Of a stretch of 35,460 nucleotides of DNA, positions 1 to 8,932 are shown piece by piece. Within the stretch, counting starts at the first letter, position 1. The number at the start of each line of letters is the position of its first letter. The notes under the pieces were generated by a model. That model worked only from the letters and a program-made list of their open reading frames with translations. It was not told where the DNA came from and ran no database searches. Source of the stretch: an uncultured Eubacterium sp. (lineage in GTDB: Bacteria > Bacillota > Clostridia > Peptostreptococcales > Anaerovoracaceae); the NCBI GenBank assembly GCA_946555345.1, contig CAMNSS010000023.1:1-35460 (forward strand), read 5' to 3'. The position numbers and the translations under genes were made by a program.

Positions 1-183
1 ATCTTCAAAATAGTCGTCAAGAAGTTCTGCGATCATCGTTTTATCCGCACCGTCAAACAGCTGGTACATCGCTTCCTGCTCGATATAATCCTCGCTTTCC
101 AGTAAATCGGCCATACTTTCAAAGTATTCAAACTGGCTTGCATCTTCCAAATCAAGATATTCCAATAATTCCTTAAAATCCAT
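1..183 (-). CDS. Acidic hypothetical protein, N-terminal part only (runs off left edge)
   Basis: An open frame starts at the ATG at 183-181 and continues past base 1, giving 61 visible residues that begin MDFKELLEYLDLED. It is very rich in Asp and Glu, with no cysteines, signal peptide or membrane segment. The ATG lies three bases after the murI stop (TAG, 189-187) on the same strand, so the two are almost certainly co-transcribed and translationally coupled. I do not recognise the family and its C-terminus is outside the window. The overlapping frame at 33-227 has implausible composition and is treated as a shadow. Confidence 0.65.
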   Translation of the reverse strand, partial: MDFKELLEYLDLEDASQFEYFESMADLLESEDYIEQEAMYQLFDGADKTMIAELLDDYFED

Positions 184-186
184 ATG

Positions 187-1029
187 CTACTGTTCTCCGT
201 TTTCTCGTTCTCCATTTTCCAAATCAAAGTTCAGGAACCTGACCTTCGCATCCTCGCTTTCATCCGCAAAGATGTGATCGATCATGTTGATAAAGTTTTC
301 CGAAAGGTCGCTGGCGTAAAACACGTTCTCCGCCTGCGAACCCGCCGCGAGCATCCCCCGCTGCGCCAGGACCTGTTCGATGTTGTCCACGATAATGCTC
401 GATGGATTTATTATATCCAGCCCCGGATAAATTCTTTCAATGTTTTTTTTGATCAGCGGATAATGGGTACACCCGAGGATCACCGTATCCAGGTGATTGT
501 CATGCACGAAATCATCCATGTAATAGCGGATGGTCAAATCCATGATATCGTTGTCGATAATCCCTTCTTCGATGAGCGGCACGAAGGCAGGACACGGCGT
601 TTCGTAGATATCCAGCCGTTCATTGTAACGCCTGATTCCCTGCTCATAAGCTTTGCTGGCGATCGTTACCTTCGTCCCGATAATGCCGATGCGGTTTCCT
701 TCGCCGCAAGCTTTCGCGACAGCTTTGGCGGCCGGTTCGATAATGCCCAGGATCGGCGTCCCCGGAAAGCGGCGGCGCAAATCCGCAAGGCAGGTCGCGC
801 TCACCGTATTGCAAGCGATCACGATCATTTTCACGTCGCTCTTGATTAAAAAATCAGCGATTTCCATGGAAAAGCCCCTGATGGTGGTCGTCGCCTTCGA
901 ACCGTAAGGCGTCCTGGCCGTGTCGCCGAAATATATGATCTTCTCGTCGGGCAGCGCTTTCATCAGATACGGAATGCAGGTAAGCCCGCCGAGGCCTGAA
1001 TCAAAAAAACCTATCGGTCTGTTATCCAT
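187..1029 (-). CDS. murI: Glutamate racemase MurI
   Basis: This 280-residue protein interconverts L- and D-glutamate and so supplies D-Glu for peptidoglycan precursors in the cytoplasm. The N-terminus carries the family signature GFFDSGLGG. Both catalytic cysteines are visible: C73 in ACNTVSA and C187 in GCTHYP. The length matches the usual 260-290 residues, with a somewhat long C-terminal tail. The ATG at 1029 is preceded by an AAGGA-like site. The gene diverges from pepF across a 116-bp intergenic region and is followed at three bases by the acidic hypothetical gene. The assignment is secure; the tail beyond about residue 250 is less conserved. Confidence 0.96.
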   Translation of the reverse strand: MDNRPIGFFDSGLGGLTCIPYLMKALPDEKIIYFGDTARTPYGSKATTTIRGFSMEIADFLIKSDVKMIVIACNTVSATCLADLRRRFPGTPILGIIEPAAKAVAKACGEGNRIGIIGTKVTIASKAYEQGIRRYNERLDIYETPCPAFVPLIEEGIIDNDIMDLTIRYYMDDFVHDNHLDTVILGCTHYPLIKKNIERIYPGLDIINPSSIIVDNIEQVLAQRGMLAAGSQAENVFYASDLSENFINMIDHIFADESEDAKVRFLNFDLENGERENGEQ

Positions 1030-1079
1030 TATGGGTAATATTCCTTTCGTTTTTATGTTATACTAGTAAATGCTAAATA

Positions 1080-1107
1080 TTGCATGATGCAGCTTATGTA
1101 TTATACA
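1080..1107 (+). promoter_or_regulatory. Likely sigma-A promoter of pepF
   Basis: A -35 element TTGCAT at 1080-1085 and a -10 element TATACA at 1102-1107 are separated by 16 bp. The predicted transcript start is near 1114, about 30 bases ahead of the pepF ATG. The same interval must also hold the divergent murI promoter; a TATAAC at about 1057-1062 on the minus strand is a weak candidate. Confidence 0.5.
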
Positions 1108-1145
1108 ATATTTGCGTTACAAAGTAAATTATCCGGAGGAAAAAT

Positions 1146-2948
1146 ATGAGTGCAAAGGAATTGAGAACCAGGGATCAGATCGACCAGAAATACAAGTGGA
1201 ACATCGAAGCCATGATCGAAAGCGAATCTGACATTGACAAGGATTTGGAAGATGTAAAGGCGCAGGCGGAAGCGTTTGCCGAAACCTACTGCGGGCATCT
1301 CACGGAAAGCGCCGATACATTGCTTTCCGCATACCAAACCAGGGATGCAATCTGGCGGAAACTGGAACACATCTACGTCTACGCCCGCATGAGGCGGGAC
1401 GAAAACAATGCGGAAGGCAAATACCAAGCCATGGCTGACAAGTGCGGAACGGTCATCGCGGCGGTATCGGCTTCCATGGCCTTCCTCACGCCGGAGCTTT
1501 TGTCTGCGCCGGACGACACCATCCTCGGTTATATCGCAGAAAACAAAGACCTTGCGGAATATGAATTTGCCATCAGGGACACCCTGCGGCAGAAGGCGCA
1601 CATCCTGACGGAAGCGGAAGAAAACCTTTTAGCGCAGATGAGCGAGGTCACAGGCTCTACCAACGATATTTTCACCATGTTAAACAATGCGGATCTCAAG
1701 TTTGCTTCCATCACGGACGAAGATGGAGACCTGATGGAAGTAACCCACGGCAATTACATCACGTTCATGGAAAGCCACGACAGGGATGTGCGAAAAGCCG
1801 CTTACAACGCCATGTACGATTCCTACAAAAATCTGGTCAACACCATCGCGACGGCATACAACTACAACACGAAAACGGACGTCGTGGGCGCGCGCATCAG
1901 AAAATACGACTCCGCGCGGGCGGCAGCGCTTTCCAGCGACAACATCCCGGCCGAGGTTTACGATAACCTTGTTTCTGTCGTTAATGAAAACCTGCCGGTT
2001 TTGCATAAATACGTGGAGCTGCGGAAAAAGCTGCTGGGCGTTGACAAGCTGTATATGTACGATATGTACGTCCCACTCATCGAGCTTCCTAAGACGGTCA
2101 TTCCTTACGGGGAAGCGCTGGACATCATGCGTGCCGGTCTCGCCCCGCTGGGAGAAGAATACATCGCCAAGATGAACCAGGGAATCCACGAGGGCTGGAT
2201 CGACGTCTATGAAAACAAGGGAAAGACCAGCGGTGCTTACAGCTTCGGCAGCTACGACAGCTATCCGTATATCCTGCTCAACTACACCGACACGCTAAAG
2301 GATGTCTTTACCATCGTACACGAAATGGGACATTCCATGCACTCCCGCTACACGAGGGACGCCCAGCCGTACATCTACGGCAGCCATTCCATCTTTACGG
2401 CGGAGGTCGCTTCGACGGTCAACGAATCCCTGCTGATGCAGCACCTTTTGCGCAAAGAAAACGAGCCTGAAATGAGGAAATACCTTCTGAACCTGCACCT
2501 GGAAGAATTTAGGACGACGCTCTTCCGCCAGACCATGTTCGCCGAATTCGAGGACATGACCCATAAGGCGATCGAAGACGGACAGGTATTGACCGCCGAC
2601 TGGATGTGCCAGCAATACGAAGCGCTGAACGCCAAATACTACGGCCCTTGCGTGGAAGCAGACGACACCATCCGCTACGAATGGGCGCGCATCCCGCATT
2701 TTTACAATGCGTTTTACGTTTACAAATACGCGACGGGCTACTCCGCCGCCACGGCTATTTCCCAAAAGATCCTCACCGAAGGAAAACCGGCCGCGAAAAA
2801 CTATATCGAATTTTTAAAGACCGGCGAATCCGACTACCCGATCGAACTGCTGAAAACAGCAGGCGTCGATATGGGCAGCCCGGAACCGATTGAAAAAGCG
2901 ATGGAGACATTCCACAGCCTGCTGGATGAATTTGAAAAACTGGTATAG
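1146..2948 (+). CDS. pepF: Oligoendopeptidase F (M3B zinc metallopeptidase)
   Basis: A cytoplasmic zinc peptidase of 600 residues that hydrolyses short peptides of roughly 7-17 residues. The zinc site is clear: HEMGH with H392, E393 and H396, followed about 25 residues later by FTAEVAS, which supplies the third ligand Glu. Full length fits the PepF family (about 600). The start is supported by a strong CCGGAGGAAAAAT site directly before the ATG at 1146. No signal peptide is present. The gene is the first of a plus-strand group with nadK and the pseudouridine synthase. The general family is certain; the exact peptide substrates are not. Confidence 0.96.
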   Translation: MSAKELRTRDQIDQKYKWNIEAMIESESDIDKDLEDVKAQAEAFAETYCGHLTESADTLLSAYQTRDAIWRKLEHIYVYARMRRDENNAEGKYQAMADKCGTVIAAVSASMAFLTPELLSAPDDTILGYIAENKDLAEYEFAIRDTLRQKAHILTEAEENLLAQMSEVTGSTNDIFTMLNNADLKFASITDEDGDLMEVTHGNYITFMESHDRDVRKAAYNAMYDSYKNLVNTIATAYNYNTKTDVVGARIRKYDSARAAALSSDNIPAEVYDNLVSVVNENLPVLHKYVELRKKLLGVDKLYMYDMYVPLIELPKTVIPYGEALDIMRAGLAPLGEEYIAKMNQGIHEGWIDVYENKGKTSGAYSFGSYDSYPYILLNYTDTLKDVFTIVHEMGHSMHSRYTRDAQPYIYGSHSIFTAEVASTVNESLLMQHLLRKENEPEMRKYLLNLHLEEFRTTLFRQTMFAEFEDMTHKAIEDGQVLTADWMCQQYEALNAKYYGPCVEADDTIRYEWARIPHFYNAFYVYKYATGYSAATAISQKILTEGKPAAKNYIEFLKTGESDYPIELLKTAGVDMGSPEPIEKAMETFHSLLDEFEKLV

Positions 2949-2984
2949 CATATGCCAGCCGCCCATCGTTTTTTGGAGGGCAAT

Positions 2985-3791
2985 ATGGAAAATAAACTGA
3001 TTAACATTTTTACGAACAACACGAACCGTTCGCTCGATACCAAAGAGAGCCTGACGAAAAAACTCACCGACCGGGGCTATACCGTAACGGGAGAGTTTTC
3101 CCAAAACGCCCGGCTCATCATCTGTATCGGCGGCGACGGCGCATTCTTGAAGACGGTTCACTCCTGCTCCTTCCCTTCCTGCCCGATCATCGGCATCAAC
3201 ACAGGGCATCTGGGATTTTTCCAGGAGGTGCGCCCCGAAGATCTGGACAAGTTCATTGAGGATTACGAAAACCAGCGGTTTACCATCCAGGAGCTGAGCA
3301 CAGTCATGGCCACCATCACCACACGGGACGGCCATCAATACCAGCACATCGGACTCAATGAAATCGTCATCCAGGGCAGGCCATCCTACACGGTCCACCT
3401 GCACATCTCCATCGACGATGTACCGATCGAAAAATTCAGCGGCGACGGCATCCTGGTCGCAACGCCTGCCGGAAGCACGGCTTACAACTACTCGCTCGGC
3501 GGCTCTATCGTCGATCCGCGCCTGAAGCTGTTGCAGGTAACGCCAATCGCGCCGATGAACACAACGGCATACCGCTCCTTTACCTCCAGCATCCTGCTGC
3601 CGGCGGAGCTTTCCTTGGGCGTGATCCCGGAAAAGGAAACGGAGAACAGGATGGCCGTCATCAACGACGGCATCGAAACCATCTATTCGGACGTGGCGGA
3701 GATCAAGGTAAAAATGTCCGATACGGCCGTACACCTGCTCCGGCTCAAGGATTACGATTTCTGGAACAAGGTAAAGAACAAATTCCTCTAA
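2985..3791 (+). CDS. nadK: NAD kinase
   Basis: Phosphorylates NAD to NADP in the cytoplasm. The 268-residue protein contains the diphosphate-binding GGDG motif (residues 49-52), the INTGHLGF motif and the GDGILVATPAGSTAY block, all hallmarks of NadK. I chose the ATG at 2985 because TTGGAGGGCAAT immediately precedes it; a frame-open ATG at 2952 would add an unconserved 11-residue extension and has no ribosome site. The gene starts 37 bases after the pepF stop, so the two are probably co-transcribed. Confidence 0.95.
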   Translation: MENKLINIFTNNTNRSLDTKESLTKKLTDRGYTVTGEFSQNARLIICIGGDGAFLKTVHSCSFPSCPIIGINTGHLGFFQEVRPEDLDKFIEDYENQRFTIQELSTVMATITTRDGHQYQHIGLNEIVIQGRPSYTVHLHISIDDVPIEKFSGDGILVATPAGSTAYNYSLGGSIVDPRLKLLQVTPIAPMNTTAYRSFTSSILLPAELSLGVIPEKETENRMAVINDGIETIYSDVAEIKVKMSDTAVHLLRLKDYDFWNKVKNKFL

Positions 3792-3872
3792 GCCGCAGAT
3801 ACTGCCCGCAAAGAAGCGGACTGCAAAAAAAACGGAAAGAAGGTTTGCTGATAAAAGAATTGCAGAAAGAAT

Positions 3873-4859
3873 ATGGCGGAAGCGATTGTGGAAACACTGC
3901 AAAAGAAAGGGACGAAAAAGAAAATGACCGAATTTATCCACAAGGTGACAGCGGAAGAAGAAGGACTCGAAGTACGGGAACTCATGCGGGCGCACTTCGA
4001 TTTTTCCGCACGCCTGCGAAACAGGATCAAACGGGAAAAGCTGGTGATGCTCAACGACGAGAAAACGCCGGGCTGGATCAAGCCGAAAGCGGGCGATGTG
4101 TTAAAAATCACCCTGCCGGAGGAAACCAGCGGCTTTGACCCGCAGGACATCCCGCTCGATATCGTATTTGAAGACGATGCTTTGCTGATCTTAAACAAGC
4201 AGCCCGGGCTGATCGTGCATCCGACGAAGGGACACCCAAACGGCACCGTCGCAAACGGTCTCATGCACTACATGGCGCAGACGGGAAAGCCCTTTAAAAT
4301 ACGCTTCGTCAACAGGCTGGACATGGATACCTCGGGGCTTCTGGTCGTCGCAAAAAACGCCTATTGCCAGAACGACTACACACAGCAGATGAAGGCAAAT
4401 TCCGTGGAAAAAAGGTACATCGCTATCGTCCGCGGGATTGTGGACTTGGACGCAAGCATCATCGATCTTCCCATCGGAAGGCCTGACCCGGAAAACATAC
4501 GCAGGGGTGTGATGGAAGGCGGTTCTCCTTCTATCACCCATTACAAGGTTTTGAGGCGATACCACGGCAGCGGCTACAGCCTGGTGGAACTGCTGCTTGA
4601 AACGGGCCGCACCCATCAGATCCGGGTACATATGTCCCACATCGGCCACTCTGTGCTGGGCGACTGGCTTTACGGCGGGGAGAACGTAACGCTCATTGAA
4701 CGGCAGGCTTTGCATGCGGCCAAGCTGTCCTTTGTGCATCCGATGAACGGCAAACGGCTGACATTGGAAGCCCCCCTTCCGCAGGATATGAAAGACGTCC
4801 TTGCAAAGCTTTCGGAAAAGGAGCAACGGACAGCAGGACAAAAAACCGCAAGCACATAA
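3873..4859 (+). CDS. RluA-family 23S rRNA pseudouridine synthase with S4 domain
   Basis: Converts uridine to pseudouridine in RNA, most likely 23S rRNA. An S4-like RNA-binding region spans about residues 19-80, and the RluA catalytic domain follows with RFVNRLDMDTSGL, where D150 is the catalytic aspartate. A GRTHQIRVHMSH block lies further on. Full length is 328 residues from the ATG at 3873; neither start has a convincing ribosome site. The ATG at 3924 (MTEFIHKV) matches where the conserved domain begins and is a real alternative. The gene follows nadK by 81 bases and ends ahead of the bidirectional terminator at 4985-5030. Target position cannot be told from sequence alone. Confidence 0.92.
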   Translation: MAEAIVETLQKKGTKKKMTEFIHKVTAEEEGLEVRELMRAHFDFSARLRNRIKREKLVMLNDEKTPGWIKPKAGDVLKITLPEETSGFDPQDIPLDIVFEDDALLILNKQPGLIVHPTKGHPNGTVANGLMHYMAQTGKPFKIRFVNRLDMDTSGLLVVAKNAYCQNDYTQQMKANSVEKRYIAIVRGIVDLDASIIDLPIGRPDPENIRRGVMEGGSPSITHYKVLRRYHGSGYSLVELLLETGRTHQIRVHMSHIGHSVLGDWLYGGENVTLIERQALHAAKLSFVHPMNGKRLTLEAPLPQDMKDVLAKLSEKEQRTAGQKTAST

Positions 4860-4984
4860 CAAAAAAGCATTCAAGCCGAAATCAAAGATTGCCTGCACAT
4901 ATGCTTCCTGCTGCAGGCGATGCTTCGCAAAGGACGTTGCTTGCATCATATGGAAAGGTTGACAAGATATTTCCCTTTCCGATA

Positions 4985-5030
4985 AAAACAATAGCAGATA
5001 TCGTTATCCCATGATATCTGCTATTGTTTT
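4985..5030. terminator. Bidirectional Rho-independent terminator (18-bp perfect stem)
   Basis: The arms 4985-5002 and 5013-5030 are perfect inverted complements with a 10-base loop. T-runs flank both sides: TTTT-C-TTTTT on the plus strand and TTTTT on the minus strand. It serves the plus-strand pseudouridine synthase and the minus-strand Rrf2 gene. The last codons and stop (TAA at 5006-5004) of the Rrf2 gene lie inside the hairpin. Confidence 0.92.
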
Positions 5031-5396
5031 CTTTTTCATTTCGTCGATCAATATCGTTTGGATTCGTTTGATTTCCTGATGCATCCTGCAAGGCATATCA
5101 TCGGGATTTTTATTACAGGCTTCTTTCATGCAATGCAAAATTGCCAAATCCCCTTCGGTAATGCTCACCACATCGTACAGCGTAAGCTCTTCCAGCGGAT
5201 GATTAAGGTAATAACCGCCTTGGTTTCCCCGCTCGGACTTGACGAGATCAGCAGCCTCCAGCTCCCGTAAAATCTTATAGGCAAACGCCCGGGGGATCTC
5301 TTCCCGTTCGCATATTTCCCGCACGTTATGAACCTTGCCATCCCGCAATACCCTGCATATCCTCATTGCATAATCGCTTCGCCTTGTGATTAACAT
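5004..5396 (-). CDS. Rrf2-family transcriptional regulator, probably Fe-S sensing
   Basis: A 130-residue winged-helix DNA-binding protein. The N-terminus MLITRRSDYAMR and the helix-turn-helix around residues 15-60 are typical of Rrf2 (IscR/NsrR/RsrR group). Three cysteines cluster near residues 88-103 (CMKEAC then eight residues then C), the region that binds an iron-sulfur cluster in many members, though the spacing differs from IscR (C-x5-C-x5-C). The start was set to the ATG at 5396 with a GGAGC-type site; the upstream ATG at 5420 adds eight unconserved residues and has no site. Its targets are not evident; it stands alone and is not next to an isc/suf operon. Confidence 0.88.
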   Translation of the reverse strand: MLITRRSDYAMRICRVLRDGKVHNVREICEREEIPRAFAYKILRELEAADLVKSERGNQGGYYLNHPLEELTLYDVVSITEGDLAILHCMKEACNKNPDDMPCRMHQEIKRIQTILIDEMKKKTIADIMG

Positions 5397-5476
5397 AGAT
5401 TGCCGCTCCGTTTTTCTCATAAACTAACTTGACTGATACTACTATATCACAATCGGTATGCAATTACCAGATGAAT

Positions 5477-7000
5477 TTATCGGTAGACTTGCCCCGCCAC
5501 AGGCGGCGCACCTGTCTTATAAGTAATCAGCTCCGTCACGGTGACGAGCTGATACCCTTGCGATACCAGCCATGGGATCAAAAGCTCCGTGGCGTCTGCT
5601 GTCGAATCGTGAATCGAATGAAGCAAGATGATTTTTCCGTCTAAATTCCCGCTGCCTGCCACCAAATCGAATACGGCCTGCCCGTCGCGGCTCTTCCAGT
5701 CCAGGGTATCAAGCCCCCACATGATCACCGGCATTCCCGATGCAGCATTGATGGCATCGTTTGTCGCGCCATAGCTTGGCCGGAACACGGTAGGATATAC
5801 ACCGCAAGCGGCGTATATCGCATTGTTGGTATTCGTCAACTGTGAAGCTACCGCTTCCGGCGTCTGCTTCGTAAGCACAGGATGATTCCAAGTATGGTTT
5901 CCGGCCTCACAGCCCAGATCATGCGCCCGCTTGATCCTAGCCTCGTTGCCACCGATCCGGTAACCTTGGTAGAAGAATGTCGCTACAACATGATTTGCTT
6001 CCAGGCAATTTAAAATCCTGTCCTCCGATTCCTTCCCCGGGCCATCGTCATATGTAATCGCCACCATCGGCTTTGCCGGATCGATATACCGCTCGATCAG
6101 ATCCTGCCGCATATAGCCGCCAAGCTCAGCGATAGAAATCCCTTCGTATACGACGCCGTATGATTTATCTAAAATCGTGCCTTCATCGAAAAAAAACGTC
6201 ACGCCGGATTTCATCACGGCAAACTTATTAAAATTGGTTTCCGCCGGAGCAAGGTATGCTTCCCAGCCTTCCACAAAATCTTCCTTCTTGTAGTTTTTCT
6301 TAAAATATTCAGTAAAGTATTGCGAACATTTTTCCCGGTAATTTTCCGCAAACATCTGGATCGGAACCATGGACTGCCCGGTCTTTTGTGAAAACTGGTA
6401 CGTGTGGATATCGCTGGATACCGGTTCCATATCCTTTTTCTTTTCCAAATTGCTGCTTTCGTAGATGACTAAGCTGGTAATGCCCCGATCGGATTCATAT
6501 ACATCGGAGCTGATAAGCTGCGCATGCGCCAGCGGCTTATAATCCGATTTGCCGCTTTGCTTTTGTTCACGCTTTGCCTCCTCTTCCTGCCAAACCTGCG
6601 CAAAATTCTTTTTCAGGGCGTCGATCTGCTGATCCCGGAACGCCGTAATCTTCTCATTTTCGTATGTATCGTAATCTACCGCATAGGAAATCGGCGTTCC
6701 GTATTGGTAATCAGCCTTTTTGTGATCCGTCATCTTAAAAAGCTGCCTGGATTCAAACTCGCTATTGGCATATTTTTCAAATTCGGATTTGCTCTGATAA
6801 ACATTGGTATCGAAATACGCTTTGCCCCAGATTCCGCATGTCACGAATAACGCTGCCAGGAAAATGACTAAAAGGATTTCCCGTCTTTTTCGCCTGAATT
6901 TTCGCTTCGCCCGCCTTTCATATCGTTCATGCCTGCTGTAATGGCGGGCTTTCCCATTGTCCGTTGCCTGTGTTTCTTTTTCATAATTTTCATTATTCAT
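5477..7000 (-). CDS. Membrane-anchored polysaccharide (peptidoglycan) deacetylase, PdaC-like
   Basis: A 507-residue extracytoplasmic enzyme. A basic N-terminal tail is followed by one membrane segment (about residues 41-58), a middle DUF4163/DUF3298-like region (about 60-300), then a NodB deacetylase domain (about 308-490). Metal and catalytic motifs are intact: TYDDGP (D318, D319), GNHTWNHP (H369, H373), RPSYG (407-411) and LLHSIH (H461). This order resembles Bacillus PdaC, which deacetylates peptidoglycan; the exact sugar (GlcNAc or MurNAc) cannot be told. It is monocistronic with a good promoter at 7052-7079. No terminator is obvious downstream, where it faces the start of the Rrf2 gene. 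Confidence 0.92.
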   Translation of the reverse strand: MNNENYEKETQATDNGKARHYSRHERYERRAKRKFRRKRREILLVIFLAALFVTCGIWGKAYFDTNVYQSKSEFEKYANSEFESRQLFKMTDHKKADYQYGTPISYAVDYDTYENEKITAFRDQQIDALKKNFAQVWQEEEAKREQKQSGKSDYKPLAHAQLISSDVYESDRGITSLVIYESSNLEKKKDMEPVSSDIHTYQFSQKTGQSMVPIQMFAENYREKCSQYFTEYFKKNYKKEDFVEGWEAYLAPAETNFNKFAVMKSGVTFFFDEGTILDKSYGVVYEGISIAELGGYMRQDLIERYIDPAKPMVAITYDDGPGKESEDRILNCLEANHVVATFFYQGYRIGGNEARIKRAHDLGCEAGNHTWNHPVLTKQTPEAVASQLTNTNNAIYAACGVYPTVFRPSYGATNDAINAASGMPVIMWGLDTLDWKSRDGQAVFDLVAGSGNLDGKIILLHSIHDSTADATELLIPWLVSQGYQLVTVTELITYKTGAPPVAGQVYR

Positions 7001-7051
7001 AAATATCTGATTTACATATCCCTCAAATGGTGTTACAATAGTCTTAAATAA

Positions 7052-7079
7052 ATTATAACACCTTCCGATTGAGAATCAA
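7052..7079 (-). promoter_or_regulatory. Sigma-A promoter of the polysaccharide deacetylase
   Basis: On the minus strand TTGATT (7079-7074) and a perfect TATAAT (7057-7052) are separated by 16 bp. This gives a leader of about 45 bases before the ATG at 7000. A GAGGG lies in the leader but is unusually far (about 18 bases) from that ATG. Confidence 0.7.
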
Positions 7080-7156
7080 GTCCATCGGCAGGAAAATTAA
7101 AATGCATCACCAATCGGAAACGGCAGGATTGTTCTATCGTTCACCACCGCTATCAT

Positions 7157-7230
7157 GCGGATGTAGTTTAGTGGTAAAACATCAGCTTCCCAAGCTGAGG
7201 TTGGGAGTTCGATTCTCCTCATCCGCTCCA
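7157..7230 (+). tRNA. tRNA-Gly (anticodon CCC)
   Basis: A complete cloverleaf of 74 bases with encoded CCA. The acceptor stem GCGGATG pairs with CATCCGC, the D stem GTTT with AAAC, and the anticodon stem TCAGC with GCTGA around the loop TTCCCAA, giving anticodon CCC. The T stem GGGAG pairs with CTCCT (one G-T) around TTCGATT. It reads GGG glycine codons. It stands alone, followed directly by its own terminator. Confidence 0.97.
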
Positions 7231-7234
7231 CGTG

Positions 7235-7275
7235 AAAACCTTTGAAAACTAAATGTTTTCAAAGGTTTTTATTTG
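7235..7275 (+). terminator. Rho-independent terminator after tRNA-Gly
   Basis: Arms 7235-7249 and 7255-7269 form a perfect 15-bp stem with a five-base loop (TAAAT). The last arm ends in a T-run followed by ATTT. It begins five bases after the tRNA CCA end. Confidence 0.92.
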
Positions 7276-7565
7276 CGCATTGTTCTATTGTGATGCGGCA
7301 CGCCCCATTTCCCAATTTCGCCCGTTGACAAAGAAATTGCAAAGAAGCGTCCTGTTTATCCGAACTGAAACTACGTTTACATATGGCCGCCTTATTTGCT
7401 TAACATACTATTAAATAAACCAAAAAAGCAGTATAATGAAATGATTAAATTGACCTGTAAACAGCAATTTGCCACGGCGATGTATCATTTCATGGAACCA
7501 AAACGATTGGGAAACCAAGAGGAACACGAAAAAATAAAAGGGAATGCAGCCCAAGGAGAAAAATT
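7276..7565. other. Gene-free leader region of rarA
   Basis: About 290 bases between the tRNA terminator and rarA. The only promoter-like sequence is a TATAAT at about 7431-7436 without a good -35 element. A short open frame from 7396 runs into rarA in another frame and has no ribosome site, so I do not call it a gene. Nothing else was recognised. Confidence 0.5.
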
Positions 7566-8900
7566 ATGGAACAAATGTCTTTATTTGATACGCCATCGAG
7601 CGAGCCATTGGCATTCCGTATGCGCCCAAGAACGCTGGAAGAATTTGCCGGACAAGCACATTTGATCGGCGAGGGAAAAATACTACGAAAAATCATTGAA
7701 AGCGACAATATTTCATCCATGATCTTCTGGGGACCGCCGGGCGTGGGCAAGACGACGCTTGCCAGAATCATTGCGGCGCAGACGAAGTCAGAATTTATTA
7801 CATTTTCAGCGGTAACATCCGGCATAAAGGAAATAAAAAAAGTAATGCAGGACGCCGACAGCAACAAACGGCTGGGAATTAAGACGATCGTCTTCGTCGA
7901 TGAAATACACCGCTTTAACAAAGCCCAGCAGGATGCGTTTTTGCCATTTGTCGAAAAAGGCTCGATCGTCTTAATCGGGGCGACAACGGAAAACCCTTCC
8001 TTTGAGGTGAATAACGCCCTATTATCGAGATGCAGGGTGTTTGTGTTAAAGGAACTGTCAAGCGATGACATCATGGTTCTCTTAAACAGGGCGTTAACGG
8101 ATGAACGGGGGCTTGGAACGGAAAAAATCAATATCCCTGACGAGAACTTAAAAATAATCGCAGATTTTTCAAATGGTGACGCCAGAAAGGCGTTAGCAAC
8201 TTTAGACATGATCGTGATAAACGGTGAAACAGACGAAAGCGGGACGATCCATATTTCAAAAAACGCCATAGAAGAATGCTTAACGAAAAAAACATTGCTA
8301 TATGACAAGAACGGCGAGGAGCATTATAACATTATTTCAGCCCTGCATAAGTCGATGAGAAACTCCGATCCCGACGCCGCAGTCTACTGGCTGTCCCGTA
8401 TGCTGGAAGCAGGAGAAGACCCCCTGTATGTCGCCAGGAGAATCACGAGATTTGCCGCAGAAGATATCGGCCTGGCAGACACGAATGCGCTAAACGTTGC
8501 GGTCAATGCATATCACGCCTGCCATTTCATCGGTATGCCGGAATGCAATGTCCATTTAACGGAAGCCGTCATCTATCTGTCCTTAGCACCAAAATCGAAT
8601 GCTTGCTATAATGCGTATACGTTTGCCGCTTCCGATGCAAGGAAAATGCTGGACGAACCGGTTCCCCTTGTGATCAGGAATGCCCCGACGAAATTGATGA
8701 AAGAATTGCATTATGGAAAAGGTTATCAATATGCACACGATACGGAGAGCAAATTGACGAATATGGAATGTATGCCGCCAGCTTTAAAAAATAAAGTATA
8801 TTACATTCCGACAAAACAAGGAAACGAATCCAGGTTTAAAGAGCGGCTGGAAGCAATCAAAAATTGGAAAAGGGAACACCAAACCAGGGAAGAAAAATAA
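7566..8900 (+). CDS. rarA: Replication-associated recombination protein A (RarA/MgsA clamp-loader-like ATPase)
   Basis: A 444-residue AAA+ ATPase that acts at stalled replication forks. The ATPase core carries Walker A GPPGVGKTT (residues 56-64), Walker B VFVDEIH (D112, E113) and sensor 1 GATTENPSF, the pattern specific to RarA/MgsA/WRNIP1. The C-terminal half has the tetramerisation region typical of the family, including KGYQYAHD near the end. The start is supported by AAGGAG seven bases before the ATG. It is followed after 29 bases by the palindromic repeat set, with no clear terminator between. Confidence 0.96.
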   Translation: MEQMSLFDTPSSEPLAFRMRPRTLEEFAGQAHLIGEGKILRKIIESDNISSMIFWGPPGVGKTTLARIIAAQTKSEFITFSAVTSGIKEIKKVMQDADSNKRLGIKTIVFVDEIHRFNKAQQDAFLPFVEKGSIVLIGATTENPSFEVNNALLSRCRVFVLKELSSDDIMVLLNRALTDERGLGTEKINIPDENLKIIADFSNGDARKALATLDMIVINGETDESGTIHISKNAIEECLTKKTLLYDKNGEEHYNIISALHKSMRNSDPDAAVYWLSRMLEAGEDPLYVARRITRFAAEDIGLADTNALNVAVNAYHACHFIGMPECNVHLTEAVIYLSLAPKSNACYNAYTFAASDARKMLDEPVPLVIRNAPTKLMKELHYGKGYQYAHDTESKLTNMECMPPALKNKVYYIPTKQGNESRFKERLEAIKNWKREHQTREEK

Positions 8901-8932
8901 AACGATGGTGTTTTGCGGTAGAAGATGTGTGG

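Noticed and set aside
3488-3682. Antisense frames in nadK, pepF and the dehydrogenase genes
   Set aside because: They are shadows of well-supported genes on the other strand; none has a ribosome site or family motif.
7396-7665. Plus-strand 89-codon frame before rarA
   Set aside because: It overlaps rarA in another frame and lacks a ribosome site, while rarA has a strong one.
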